In this document: one piece after another, positions 13,326 through 25,300 of the stretch | How the letters are laid out: each line of letters begins with the position of its first letter | Position numbering within the stretch: the stretch's first letter is position 1 | Source: Phoronis australis | Lineage: Eukaryota > Phoronida > Phoronidae | DNA: 64,000 nt | Assembly: GCA_002633005.1 (NCBI GenBank) | Contig: NMRA01000382.1 | Span: 319,096 to 383,095, forward strand | Direction: 5' to 3' | Notes under the pieces: generated by a model | Seen by the model: only the letters and a program-made list of their open reading frames with translations | What the model was told of the DNA's origin: nothing | Databases searched by the model: none | Made by a program: the position numbers and the translations under genes

Positions 13326-16300
13326 TTAGTGCTTTAACACTTGTTCCCAGTCTATACTGGTCGTGTAAACTTCTTGCTCCAGCCAGCGCTCATAGTTAAG
13401 CTTGAACTCATCTGTCAGTGCCACCTTTTGGCCAAGAACACTGCATATGTTGTTGTCTACGGGCACAAACTCATCGTCCACGCCATTCTCATTGTATCGA
13501 CGGGAGTTAAAACGATCGACGCACGAGCGAAGGGCACATTCCTCTGCTTGGAAGTCCCATGGTCGGGCGTCCATATCTAGAAAAAGCAAAATGCGTATAC
13601 AACTATCTATACCAGCTCAGTTAACATTTCATAAAAACAATTTATAATGAATTTCCTTACATTTCTTACCAAAAATGAAACCTACTAGGAACTTATGATT
13701 AGCAAAATCACACAATTTATATCTAAGAAATATCACAATGTCTGACTTTCTGGAGCCCCAAAGGCATGTTCCGTTTTCAGCAAATTGGAGCGTAAAAGCT
13801 CATAAGACAACAAATAAAACTTGTTTGGTATATTTAGCACTAGCACAGGAGTGTATGAGGTTCTCAACAATGGCTATGCACAGTGAAAAGTGGTATTTTG
13901 TGTCTTCCTGCCTTACAATATCACTTTAGAAAAACATGAACCCTTTGAAAACTAGAATTCCCCTTTAGTTACCCCAAGCTCGTGCAAATCAGAGAACATT
14001 TTGAAAAGGTAAGTCTGTGAGCTTACATGTGGATGACGTTGTTTTCAGGGGTTCATCTTAACACTTATTCCATTAAAGCAAGCTCCACATACTCTCAACT
14101 CGCAGACTCGCCATTTTCAAAGGTCCGTAAGTTATCCAGCTAGTTTCCATTCAAGTTAAAGCAGTAACCACTTCAAAAAGGTACGTTAACTGTAGAGCCA
14201 ACTCCCATTCAAACCAGCAGAATCACCATTTCCAAAGGCCCAATAAATACTTAGCCGACATCCACTCAAAGCAACAAACTCACCAATTCCAAAAGCCCAA
14301 TAATTAGTGAGCCAACATACATTAAAAACTAAATGCACTCACCATTTGAAATGGCTCAATTACTGAAGAATATCCTCAGTTCCAACCTGCTCTCACCACT
14401 TCAAAACGTCCAATTACACCTGAGCCGACATCCTTTTAAACTAGCACTCACCATTTCGAAGGGCCAAATAATTGTTGAGCCAACAACCATTACAACCAGC
14501 ATGCTTACCGTTTCCAAAGGCCCAGTCATCGTTGAGTCGATGTCGCACCTTCTGATAGATGGCAGACATAGTCTTCATGTTACTCTTGCGCCATTGTCGG
14601 CCCAGATACTTGGTCTGCATCTTGAGTAGCTTAAGTACGTACAGCTGCATCATGGCGTGTTTCACCTTCAGCGCCCTCTTCAGGATTGGTGCCGACTTGA
14701 ATACCACCAACATCTATGGATTAGAAAAATGTTTAAAATAGGAACACGCCTTGTTAATCCTGGAGGGTGGCGAGGCTTTTCTGATCAGTTCGAACCAACC
14801 TGTTGTTGCAAAACGTGTTGAAATTTTCCTACTCAAGCACCATAATGGCACCATATCTAACTGACTATAAGCATTAAGTTAAGAATTTATGCCTGCTTTA
14901 TGTCAAAAAATGTACAGAAAGGGAGGTACATAGAGATTAAGTAATCAAAATAATTTTAAAAAAAAATTTAGAAGGTTGCACTTTAAGTAATAATATGTCA
15001 TAGGCAGTGGATCAGGGAATAAAACAACGAGAGCGCTCGGAGGAGCGACACTTGGCGGGGTGACAACTCTCTGTTAACTTGTGCAGACATAACCAAAACA
15101 AAGTGAACTGAAAGCCAGCCAGCTGCGTGCATACGTGACCGAAGGAACAATGGTATCCGAAAATCTCGAATAATTCAAAAAGTAGACGTCGTAGAGCAAA
15201 ATGGAAATTATCTTCTGAAAGCCCGTTCAAAACTCTATCTAAAGTGGTAGTTTGTCAAACACGATAACATTCATGTGACTAGCCAAGAAATCAAATAGAG
15301 AGCATACAATCAACTACAATAAAGAACAATAGATGGCGCAACATGACGGTCCAGTCTACAGTAGGACAGTGCTGGCTGGGTCAGTCTGGGTCAACTAGGC
15401 ATAACCAAAACAAAGTGAGCTGAAACCCACCCAGCTGCGTGTGACCGAAGGAACAACGGTATCCGAAAATCTCGAATAATTCAAAAAGTAGACGTCGTAG
15501 CGCAAAATGGAAAATATCTCCTGAAAGCCCGTTCAAAACTCTATCTAAAGTGGTAGTTTGGCAAAAATCCAAAATTTTTTTTTGAAATTCAAAGTCAAAT
15601 AACTCGAAAACGGTAAGTCTGAGAAATACGCTCTCTCAGACTTTTTGAAAGGCCATTCTTCAAGGAATCCACATGCAAAAATTCACGTTATTTGCTCTTC
15701 CCATAAAAAATGCGACACCAGAGCGATTGAAACCGTGTGAACATGCGCCACAGCCGCCATCTTGAAAGTGACTTCCGGTCCAATAATTTTTTATAAAAGT
15801 TTATTAAACTCAACAAACACGTGACCAGTTTGAAAGTGATTGGGTTGCAATTGCGCCCTCTAGAGGAGAAAACATTTTTAGCCATATTTCGGGGTACGCA
15901 TGCGCCACGTCCAATATTTCCGCCATCTTTAACCGGAAGTCAACGATTTTCTGTACAATTGTAGCACATGCGTTCTAGTATATTCGTACCAATTTTCAGC
16001 CATGTAGGTCGAAAAATGCGGCCTCTACGAGTATTTGACTGTGAAATCGGATACAAAATGGCTGCCACGTCCGCCATTTTGTATCCGATCATGACCAAAA
16101 ACTATAGCGTTCTAGCAGTTCCCGATCTACACGTTGTGTGCAAATTTCGTGTAAATCGGACCAAAATTGCGACCTGTAGAGAGCAAACAAAAAAAAAAAA
16201 AATTCCTGTCAGACCAACATACTTGACGGAATTCGAAGAATTCCGCCATGAAGTAAAAATATGGATGACCAGAGAAATAAGAGTATTCCCTGTCCGAGGC

Positions 16301-19300
16301 ACATTTTGCTAGAACAATTGGCCTGTAGGGCTTGTCATTTTACAGGTAAAAAGCAATATGGCTGGGAATAAGCAGGTTCCACAACTGACACTAGATGGCC
16401 CCAAGAGCTGGTGCATCAAGACTTAACAGCAAATTTGATTGGAACATTCATCACTCACCATAGTCCTGGAGTGTTTCCACTTGGTCAGTTTATTCAGCAC
16501 TCTTAGCAAGTTGATACATGAGAACAGATTACGCCAACAGTACTGGTGACTGTCACCAACTTCCTGGAGAACATGGGAAAAGTGTAACAGAACAAATATT
16601 CACGGCAATACCACATGAGTTGATAGTACAAGTCATAGATGTCGCTATCGTAGTTTTCAATGGGGCTATTCGGAAAATCTACAATAACTAGAGGGCGTGC
16701 GTGTACTAGTGGTGATAGATTAACAGCCTCGATTTCGCGAGCCCTTTCAATACATGGTGAAATGGCTTGCAGCCGTGCCAACTGAATCTGAGATTGCGTA
16801 AAAAGGGTGCTTCTATGAGAGGAAGTAAGCACGACCTCATACAAAGGTAAGGTTTGTGATTATTTTTACGATTATTCCATGATTATTCTACCGATGCCTG
16901 TTAACTGAGGCACTCGCCGATGTAGACTTCGCGGCAGTCAGTCGCCAGCCAGAGTCTGGTTAATCTTTGTATGTTGTGATATCTGATACGATACTTGTAG
17001 TAATCGGGATCTTTTCGTACATCATAACATTATTATTGTTTGGAATGATTTCTAAAAGTTTATCAGTGACAGTTACATCAATCAATGCTGAATATTTATG
17101 CTGTCAACTCGATACAGGTTAACTTTGAGTTAAGATTAGAATCCAATCCCAATGGCAAAGGGTACGTGAGTGATAAATATCCATTGCATTAGACTATTTG
17201 TTTACTACCTAGTATCATATGTCTTCTGGAAATCTATTACACGTTGAAATGGAAATCTATCATGTCAGTTTTCACGTAACCTTTGGTTTTTAGGTTTGAA
17301 GGCTTGTACCGTGCAGAGGAGATATGCATCGCTTCTGCACCGTCCCTGAATGGACAAAAATTGGTTTTTAGCATTTGACTGCAGCTANCAATGTGTATTT
17401 TTCATGACACTTAAAATGTGCTTCTGATCTCAACAAGTAAAATTCATTCTAGGAGTCAATTTTTTTCCAATGCAATGTTACGACATTTACTGAATTAAGG
17501 CTTATTCATGTTAATTTGAAACTGAGCTGGTGGTCCTGGGGGTGGGGTCCACGATAAAATAAGGAAACTCAATCATCTAGAGAATTTTATTGGAAACGGC
17601 ATAGTTTTGAAGAGAAACTGCTGTGAAAAAGTCACTCTTGACTTCTGTGCATCACGCACCATACAACTCTTATTTTGGGAGCACTCCCACCCAGGACAAT
17701 ATATGTGCTGCTAGCCTACCCGGCATCGGGTGAGTTTCCAAAAAGAAACACTTAGTTCCACTCAATAAAACTGTTATTCAGTGGGGTAACTGGTGGGGAT
17801 AACATCACCGAATGATGTTGATAGAAACTGGTTGCTAAAAACTTACCAAGTAATGTTGTGTAGTCTCCTAATGGAACTGCATAGTCATAGAGCACACACG
17901 GGGCTTCAGCATCCACACACTTTTTGTCAGTTAGTTGACCCTGTCGACCGCACTTGTCCACGAATATAGTAACCTTAGGTCTTTTGGGAATTTGTCGCCA
18001 CCTGTCGAAGACTTGCACCAGGGAAATTAGCAGTAATAGGGTTTACTGCGACGACGTATTTTGATAAAAATTCCATCTTTTACCAGTTGTTTACATGCAG
18101 ACAGCCACGCATGCGCAATTTAATCACCACTAGTACAGCAGCGACACCGCGAGGAGAATTCTCCGGATAGCCCCATTGACTGTTTTTCTCGAATATGTTT
18201 CCCAGTTATGGCTGGTACTTGGACAGTGTAGAGATGGTCTGATCACAAATTTGGTAACTCATAATCTTTATTAAAACTACCATAATAAGCAATTATTAAT
18301 TTGCACAGAAATTTTTTTCTCGAGCATAAGTTTGGCAGATGAAAGAGATAATTTAAAAGTAGTTCAAATACAAAGTAACGTACCAAACTCTCCGCTGTCA
18401 ACTCAGGCTGCTCTCCGATCACACAATTTGGAAAATCCAATACACCAATACTGCGAGAAAAGTAAACGTGTCACAAAGAAGCAAAACATTTCCCTGTCAA
18501 TTGTTTCAATTCAACAGTTATTGGTATGTTTGAGAAAAGAAGGTTGGTGGAAAAGTCATATAGAAAATGGAACAGGGATCAGTAACAGTAAATTTTGGAA
18601 AAGAGCAGAACTCTGCCAAGGAACTACTTTCCTAAATGTTTACACAATCCATCCAAATAAGCTCAATTCTTTTATTTACTTTTTGAGCATGTTGTTTGCA
18701 AAAAATTGTCAAAACATTCTGGAGAAAGCCATCAACTCTGAGAGAAAATTAAAAATTTTGTTTTCCAAGAACTCTTTGCAAGGACGCCATTAAAACTAAT
18801 GTTTTGTACCCTCTCACAATGGTGAAAATTACCTACCATTGTAACAACTACTTATTAATACCAATACACCAAAAAGTCTGATTAATTTCAAATGTTTGCA
18901 TCATGAAAGTTGACGACCCATCTTTCTGGCTACTCTCACCGTGACTTCTGCTAGCACTCAGTCATCACTGGAGGGAATACCACATCATTTTTCTGATGAT
19001 TTTTTTCAATCTTTATCATCTTTACAAGACTCCTTAATGCAGAGCAACAGCACACATTCTCATTACATAGGGTATTTACCTGTTTTTGGCAGCGACGTAG
19101 GACATGATGTTCTGATTGAAGAACTTGAGCACGAGAGGAATGCAGTTGGCAAACACGAGATGTTGACTCATGAACTCAAACTGAAACAGAATGTCGAGGA
19201 GAGTACAGGCAGAGTTTGAACACTTGGAATATATGTCGCCTTGCCTAGTACAATGAGGAGACAGTGCCTTTTATCATAGCAGAGCAAGACTTAGTTTACT

Positions 19301-22300
19301 TAGTCTTACCATAGATTATAGACAACAGACATTTTCTTGCGTACTATCCTAGAGGAGGCGCCACTCTCTTAAATTACCAGTTTCAGTTTCCGGTTAGTGT
19401 ACTGTGATGGGAAATTCTCGTATCTAGTTTATTGTCCAGTACAATGAAAAAAAAGTTTTGGTATTCAAGTTCAAACGCTGTTCAAAGTGAACTGTTGGTA
19501 TCGTGTGCACTGTTGGCACCCGACCACACAACAGCCAACCATGATTAGAAGACGATGTACTTGTCGGAAGTAAAACTTGCAAATTTTGCCAGGTGTCGCT
19601 ATGAAAAATTCCATCACGCTTTATGTGTAAGATCATAGATTTCGTCCACTGAAAATTATATGGACTTGGCGGTCTATGTACTATAATCTATGGTCTTACC
19701 TGATAAATATGGTTCAACTTGAAATGTTTCAGCAGCAGTAGCAGGAGTCCTGAGATGGCTTTAACAATGATTTCTTTGTGACGGTTCACATCCATACCTA
19801 GCTTCATGGACTGAAGCACTGTTGTGCTGTAGGGGTGAAAGAAAGAACAGTTTTGTTATCTGTTGTCATATCTTCCACACACAAAAGATAACCAACACTG
19901 TAATTTTTTTGATTTCGCAAAGGCAGGTTAAGATAAAACTTTACTACCTTGAAGGTGATATCTCACAATACAGTGGAATTATAGTGAATTTTTATTTGGT
20001 CAAAAATTTTTGGAATTTATGCTGCTGATAATTTGGTTTGTACCATGCATGTACATCATTCATCACCTAGTAACAAAATTTTTCCTTTTAGCTTAAAACA
20101 CATTTTTTATGCATAATCGAAGAGACCATTCCACGTTCACTGTACTTCAGACATGCAAAGTTGGAAATCTGAGGGGATGCTGTGAAAGAAAGATCGTTAC
20201 CAATGTGTACTTACGACAGAGTACACAGTTGATGGTTTTGGTATAAAAACCTTTCAGTAATCCAATAGCTGAACGAGCAGGACTGCTATTATCGTGGATT
20301 AAGTTTTTCCTTAAAACTAAAAAATTTTAAAGGTTTTACTGTGATACACGATATTTTCAGAAAGCAACTACATTCACTTATACCATAGATCAATTAAGGT
20401 ATATTAAAGTGTCAAATACTAACGGCATTTCCTCAGGCAGAACGTCTGCTAAAATATTGATGGAATCTGTTTTCGCTTTCGACGTTGGAGCACCGGCCAA
20501 TAAAATCTTCAGCAATGCAATCTGCAATAAAAACACAGCATCAAGTGGATGAAATTACATGACAGAAGTTAAACAGGTGTGATATAAAGGTGAGGCAGTA
20601 CCTTAGTTTGTGAATGTGATATAAAGGTGAGGCAGTACCTTAGTTTGTGAATGTGATATAAAGGTGAGGCAATACCTTAGTTTGTGAATGTGATATAAAG
20701 GTGAGGCAGTACCTTAGTTTGTGAATAGGAATGCAAGCTAATTTGCATGAGCTTGTATTGGTCAATTATCCAAAGCGCATTAGACACTGGGTTTTAAGTA
20801 GAGACAAAATCCATCGTGATTGTTTAACGAAGCACATTACATGAAGTTTACCTGTTAACTGGTCATTTTCAGAAGCCTTCAAACAATAAATGAATATCTT
20901 ATTGCTTACTGCTTAAAGTGGCAAAACAAATTTGATTTAAACCACTCTTTGCTAAATCTGAAGGGCTGAGTAAACAAACTAGAACACCTGAGCCATGAAA
21001 CTTTGTGCAAGTTAAGAGAAAACATGACAGATGTATGTCCAACTGATGCGAGTTTTGCTGTCAAACGGGTGTGGCATGTATACTGACCATGTACTGTGGC
21101 AGGCTGGGCAACATGGCGACGTACAAGATCTCCGCTGACGTTTGAGGGATGTCGGCCTCCGGCTGCAACAAAAGGGAACAGAAGTTAAGTGCCATCAACC
21201 ACGTGACTAGCAAAGAAAAACAGACCATGTATTGTAGTCTTTCGAGACTAACAGCAAGTTACAGGTAATTAGGAGTATTGTGAATATTAGTGATTGTTAG
21301 ATTGATATCACGTACTGCAGAGTGTAATATCACACAAAGATATAGCCGATAAGTGAATTTCATTTTCACATTTTTTTCCATGGAAGGTATGTAGCACTAA
21401 ATTAATTCGTTTTCCATGTTCAAGTTCTGTACCATAGCTATTCCCTCACAATGAGGTGAGAAATTGTGACCATTCACAGCATTAGAAGTCACTGAAAGAC
21501 GAAATACTTTTAACACTCACAATCTAATTTGATACAAATTATTGAGTGGCTTACCCTGGACAATGGGTTTTTGGTAATCTCTTCTTCTCTCTTTATCTGC
21601 ACTTCTGCCAGGGATGTATAGAGATGCTGGAATATAAATGAAAGCATAGTAGAATCAACATCACCACAGCACAAATCTTAGTCGATTCCTAAGTTAAAAC
21701 AGTCATTCTACAACACTTGAATTAAGTTAACACACGACACTAATGACTAGCATGCATTTTCTAATACAAAATGAATGAAAGACAGGTTCCAAACCATGAT
21801 ATGGACATATTAAACCAAGTAAAGAACTGGATTCTAACAGTTGAATGTTGTGTACTGGAAGAACATTTTGTATAACTTTTGGCAAAGAGGTGCAGGCGTT
21901 TCACGAACAGCGAGAGCCCAAGCTGCACAGAGACGTGTATCATGCACCTGCCGACCACCCATCCATACCTGTCCCTCAATTGTCTTCTGGAGTTTTGGGC
22001 CATACCCATTCAACAAAATATTTGAAACTGTACTGTTCTGCTAGAAGGAACTACTGGCAGTTGGATTGGCAATGTCTGCAGAAAAATTTAAGAGAGTTGT
22101 TCCAGACTATACTTACTCAATACAGCCAGGGCCTCGTCTTTCTCTAAAGCCATGTGATCAATTTTCAGACTCGCGTCAACAAGGTAGTATAAATTACAAA
22201 TACATCATAACACACAATGAGAGATATCAAGATTGACCATTACAATAGGTGTCACCCAGGCTTCTATTCCAATTCTTACCTGTTTTAAAACAGCAACTCC

Positions 22301-25300
22301 CTGGTGAATGGGCTGAGGAAGGCCTGCTAACGAAGTGTCGTCACTTCGCACCTGGAAACCAACAAATTTGGTCCTAGTTTGGTCCAAGAAATTTTCCAGA
22401 TCCTTTTGCCTGGAATGGGAATAGAGCACTAGATAGTGTTAGCAGCTTTAGTAGTAGTGGCCAAGGTGGTACTAGGTGCAGTGGTGTTGTTGGGGGCAAT
22501 GCTGATGTTGGTGGGGGTGGAGATGATGGGGGCAATAATGATGGTGAGGGTGCAGGTAGGAACATGATCAGGCTTTACTACAAAAAAACTACCATAGATG
22601 CTGCAAAAGTAGCAATTTAGTGGCTGGTCACCCAGGTGCTGAGCAATGAATCAAGCAGTTAGTTCTTGTGTGTTGAGTTCATCTCTTTACGGCAATGTTT
22701 TTTCTCGGACATTAGCCTCGTTTCAGAGCCATCATTTGAAACAATTTTGTTTTTAGTTGTATTCAGAACAGCAAAGGCATGGAAACACAATTTTGAGTCA
22801 TGCTCGTGGTTGCGTCTGAAACTGTTACATTACCTGACTTTTGGTGTCCATGGTAACCGTTTGGGCAGCACAGTTACAGGTGAGCCAGGCCGGGGTGTCC
22901 CCGGAACAGTATCCTCCTCGACCTGCTGTTGGGGGTCTCGCACTAAGTTGTCGTCATCATTCTCTGAGAATGGGTCCTCCATATTGTTCTGCTTGAGGAT
23001 TCCCTGGATGACACATACAGGGCGCTAGTGCATGACAAGAAATATGAGACGGACCTGCATTGGTGCAAACTTTAGGTTAATACGAGATGCAATGTTAGGT
23101 TTTAGTCATATAACAGCAAAAGGGAAGGCAAATTATGATGGACTTTCAAGGACAGAATACCTTGAATGTGAAAGTTATGAAATGTTTAATCTTGCCGATA
23201 TCTTTTGACTGACAAAACTCATCTAATATTCTAAATTGGCGATTGTAAAGGAGAGTATCTTTAATTTCCTTAACGTCGTGAGGGTGTCTTGCACTTCTGA
23301 TAGTAAATTTTTCCTAGCATGTAATGTTTATAGTACCCAGATATAATAACCTAGTTCAAATAAGAGTACCTGCACGTATATTGACTGAAATTATCTGAAT
23401 AGTTCTACATAAACATAATAATTGTATATGTTAAAGAAAACATAACACACAAAAAGAAAGGTCAGCTGATGCAGAGCTCAACAAACATTATTTGCATTAT
23501 TCTCACAATAACTGAATTTAATGTAACTATAGAAACAGAAACGTAGCACGCCGAAGAATAACACACTTTGATGAAAGTTGAAGAAAGAATAAATTCAGCC
23601 ATGAAAGCATCACCACGCATCGTATCACAACTATTGGCAAAAACTAGCAAATATACACTAAGCAATTCATAAAAAAACGAGAGACCAATACATATACAAT
23701 ACTGAGAGGTATGTAAGGAACGGTCCTTGAGCAACTTAAAGGGATATTCCTTATGTCTGCACTCAAATGCTGGACAAAAGTTTGTCACTTCATCCTGTGA
23801 ATTATGGGATAGATCTATCAAATAAACATAGAAAAATCAGGAACCTCAACAGGGAATTGAACCACAGGTCTCCAAATTGTCGGTCTAGTGCTCTTATCAC
23901 TGAGATAGAGCTAATTATTTATCTGGGCATGATGTCAGCATCTAATTCCATATTTGCCTTCAGAGGTCACCATAACATGAGTGAGTGGTAAGAATGACCT
24001 CCTTATCATGTGCCAAGTTTAGAAACTTAAGCTGGAAGAGAAGTCTGAGAGCATACCTTCAAGGCCTGAAAGTATATTATTCTTATTCTTAGTGTGTCCA
24101 AGCGTTGTTGACTCTTTCCATTTTGTTCCTAGTATGATTTAGTCGAATCTTCTAAGCTATCAGTTTAGCAACAATGAGAGCAGTTAGAGAAAAGCGAAAT
24201 GTTAACAAACATAAGCACCTTCACCGCACGAGTCGCCCTTACGTTTCGCCGGGGCTCGTTCTGCGCCAGGATGAGATCTGCGGCAGAGGCAGGGGGCGAG
24301 GCAGCCCGCATGTTCTTGCACACCTCATGTGTGTCCTCAGTGAGGGGTGGGAGGTCTGCAGCCGCCCTAGCCTCGTTTTGACGTTGATGATGATCGTGTA
24401 GGCCACCCAGTGACACCTGTAGGGGCAGAAGGATGTAATCAACGTTACTTTCAGCCATTTCCGTGGAAATAGATGTAACTAGAGCAGATTGTATTCAAAT
24501 GTGTATACTATCATTACACAACACATGATGTAAAAATTTCAACACACCGCATAGACATGGTAAGTTTTGAAAAAAAACATCAACATGGCAGTTTGTCATA
24601 AAATATGTCAAAACACGTTTTCAAGTTTTGAACACCATTTGCTCTTCTTCAAGAAGAAGCGGGCATTCTAAAACCTACCAATCACAAACCGGATATTGTA
24701 CAACTCGAAGTGGATATTGGACAACCCACCAATCACGAGGCGGGTATTGTAAAACCTACCAATCACGAGGTGGATATTCTACAACCCACCAATCACAAAG
24801 TTAACTGTCTTACCAACACTACTTTCCACAACAAAAGCAGGACTTTCTTCATAGGAAAATGAGGAGCGCTCCCACTACAGAACTTTGTGACCATCCCAAA
24901 CAGAATAACAGCCAAGTTAGCATCATCAATGATAGGACGAGCTGGAATTACACATAAATATTATGAGATTTAGACAAAAATCACAACACAAATTTTCAAA
25001 AAAACATACCAGACTCAGTATTAAATGCCCTTTTTTGTATAACCATCTTTTTTCAGTAGACATAAAAGTTACCGTTTTGCACGGACAGGACAAATGGTGA
25101 GAACCACCACACAAGAATGCTGAAAACTTTAGATTATGGACGACCGATTACGAACACTTCCAAGATTTGGCACACGGCACATAAATGCATTTTGTTTCGG
25201 CAAAATAAAAACCGTGTTTGCTACACTCATAGTAAAGATTCTACGCTTAAAGAGCCAAGACACCCAGTGTAAGCATGTTTCCAAATGTAAATACAACCAC

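Noticed and set aside
16503-16844. The whole 113-codon frame taken as one exon running into STRIP exon 17
   Set aside because: The last 20 codons overlap STRIP exon 17 in a different frame; only the part above 16563 can be separate.
20578-20725. Regularly repeated units suggesting a CRISPR array
   Set aside because: The units are directly abutting with no unique spacers, and the context is an animal intron.
22109-22170. Possible extra STRIP exon ([17 protein letters not shown] frame with a GTAAGT donor)
   Set aside because: No acceptor in the right phase, no match to STRIP, and exons 10 and 11 join perfectly without it.
22374-22565. Proline-rich open frame on the minus strand
   Set aside because: Produced by the GGT-rich tract; the real exon here is STRIP exon 10 (22280-22409) in its own frame.
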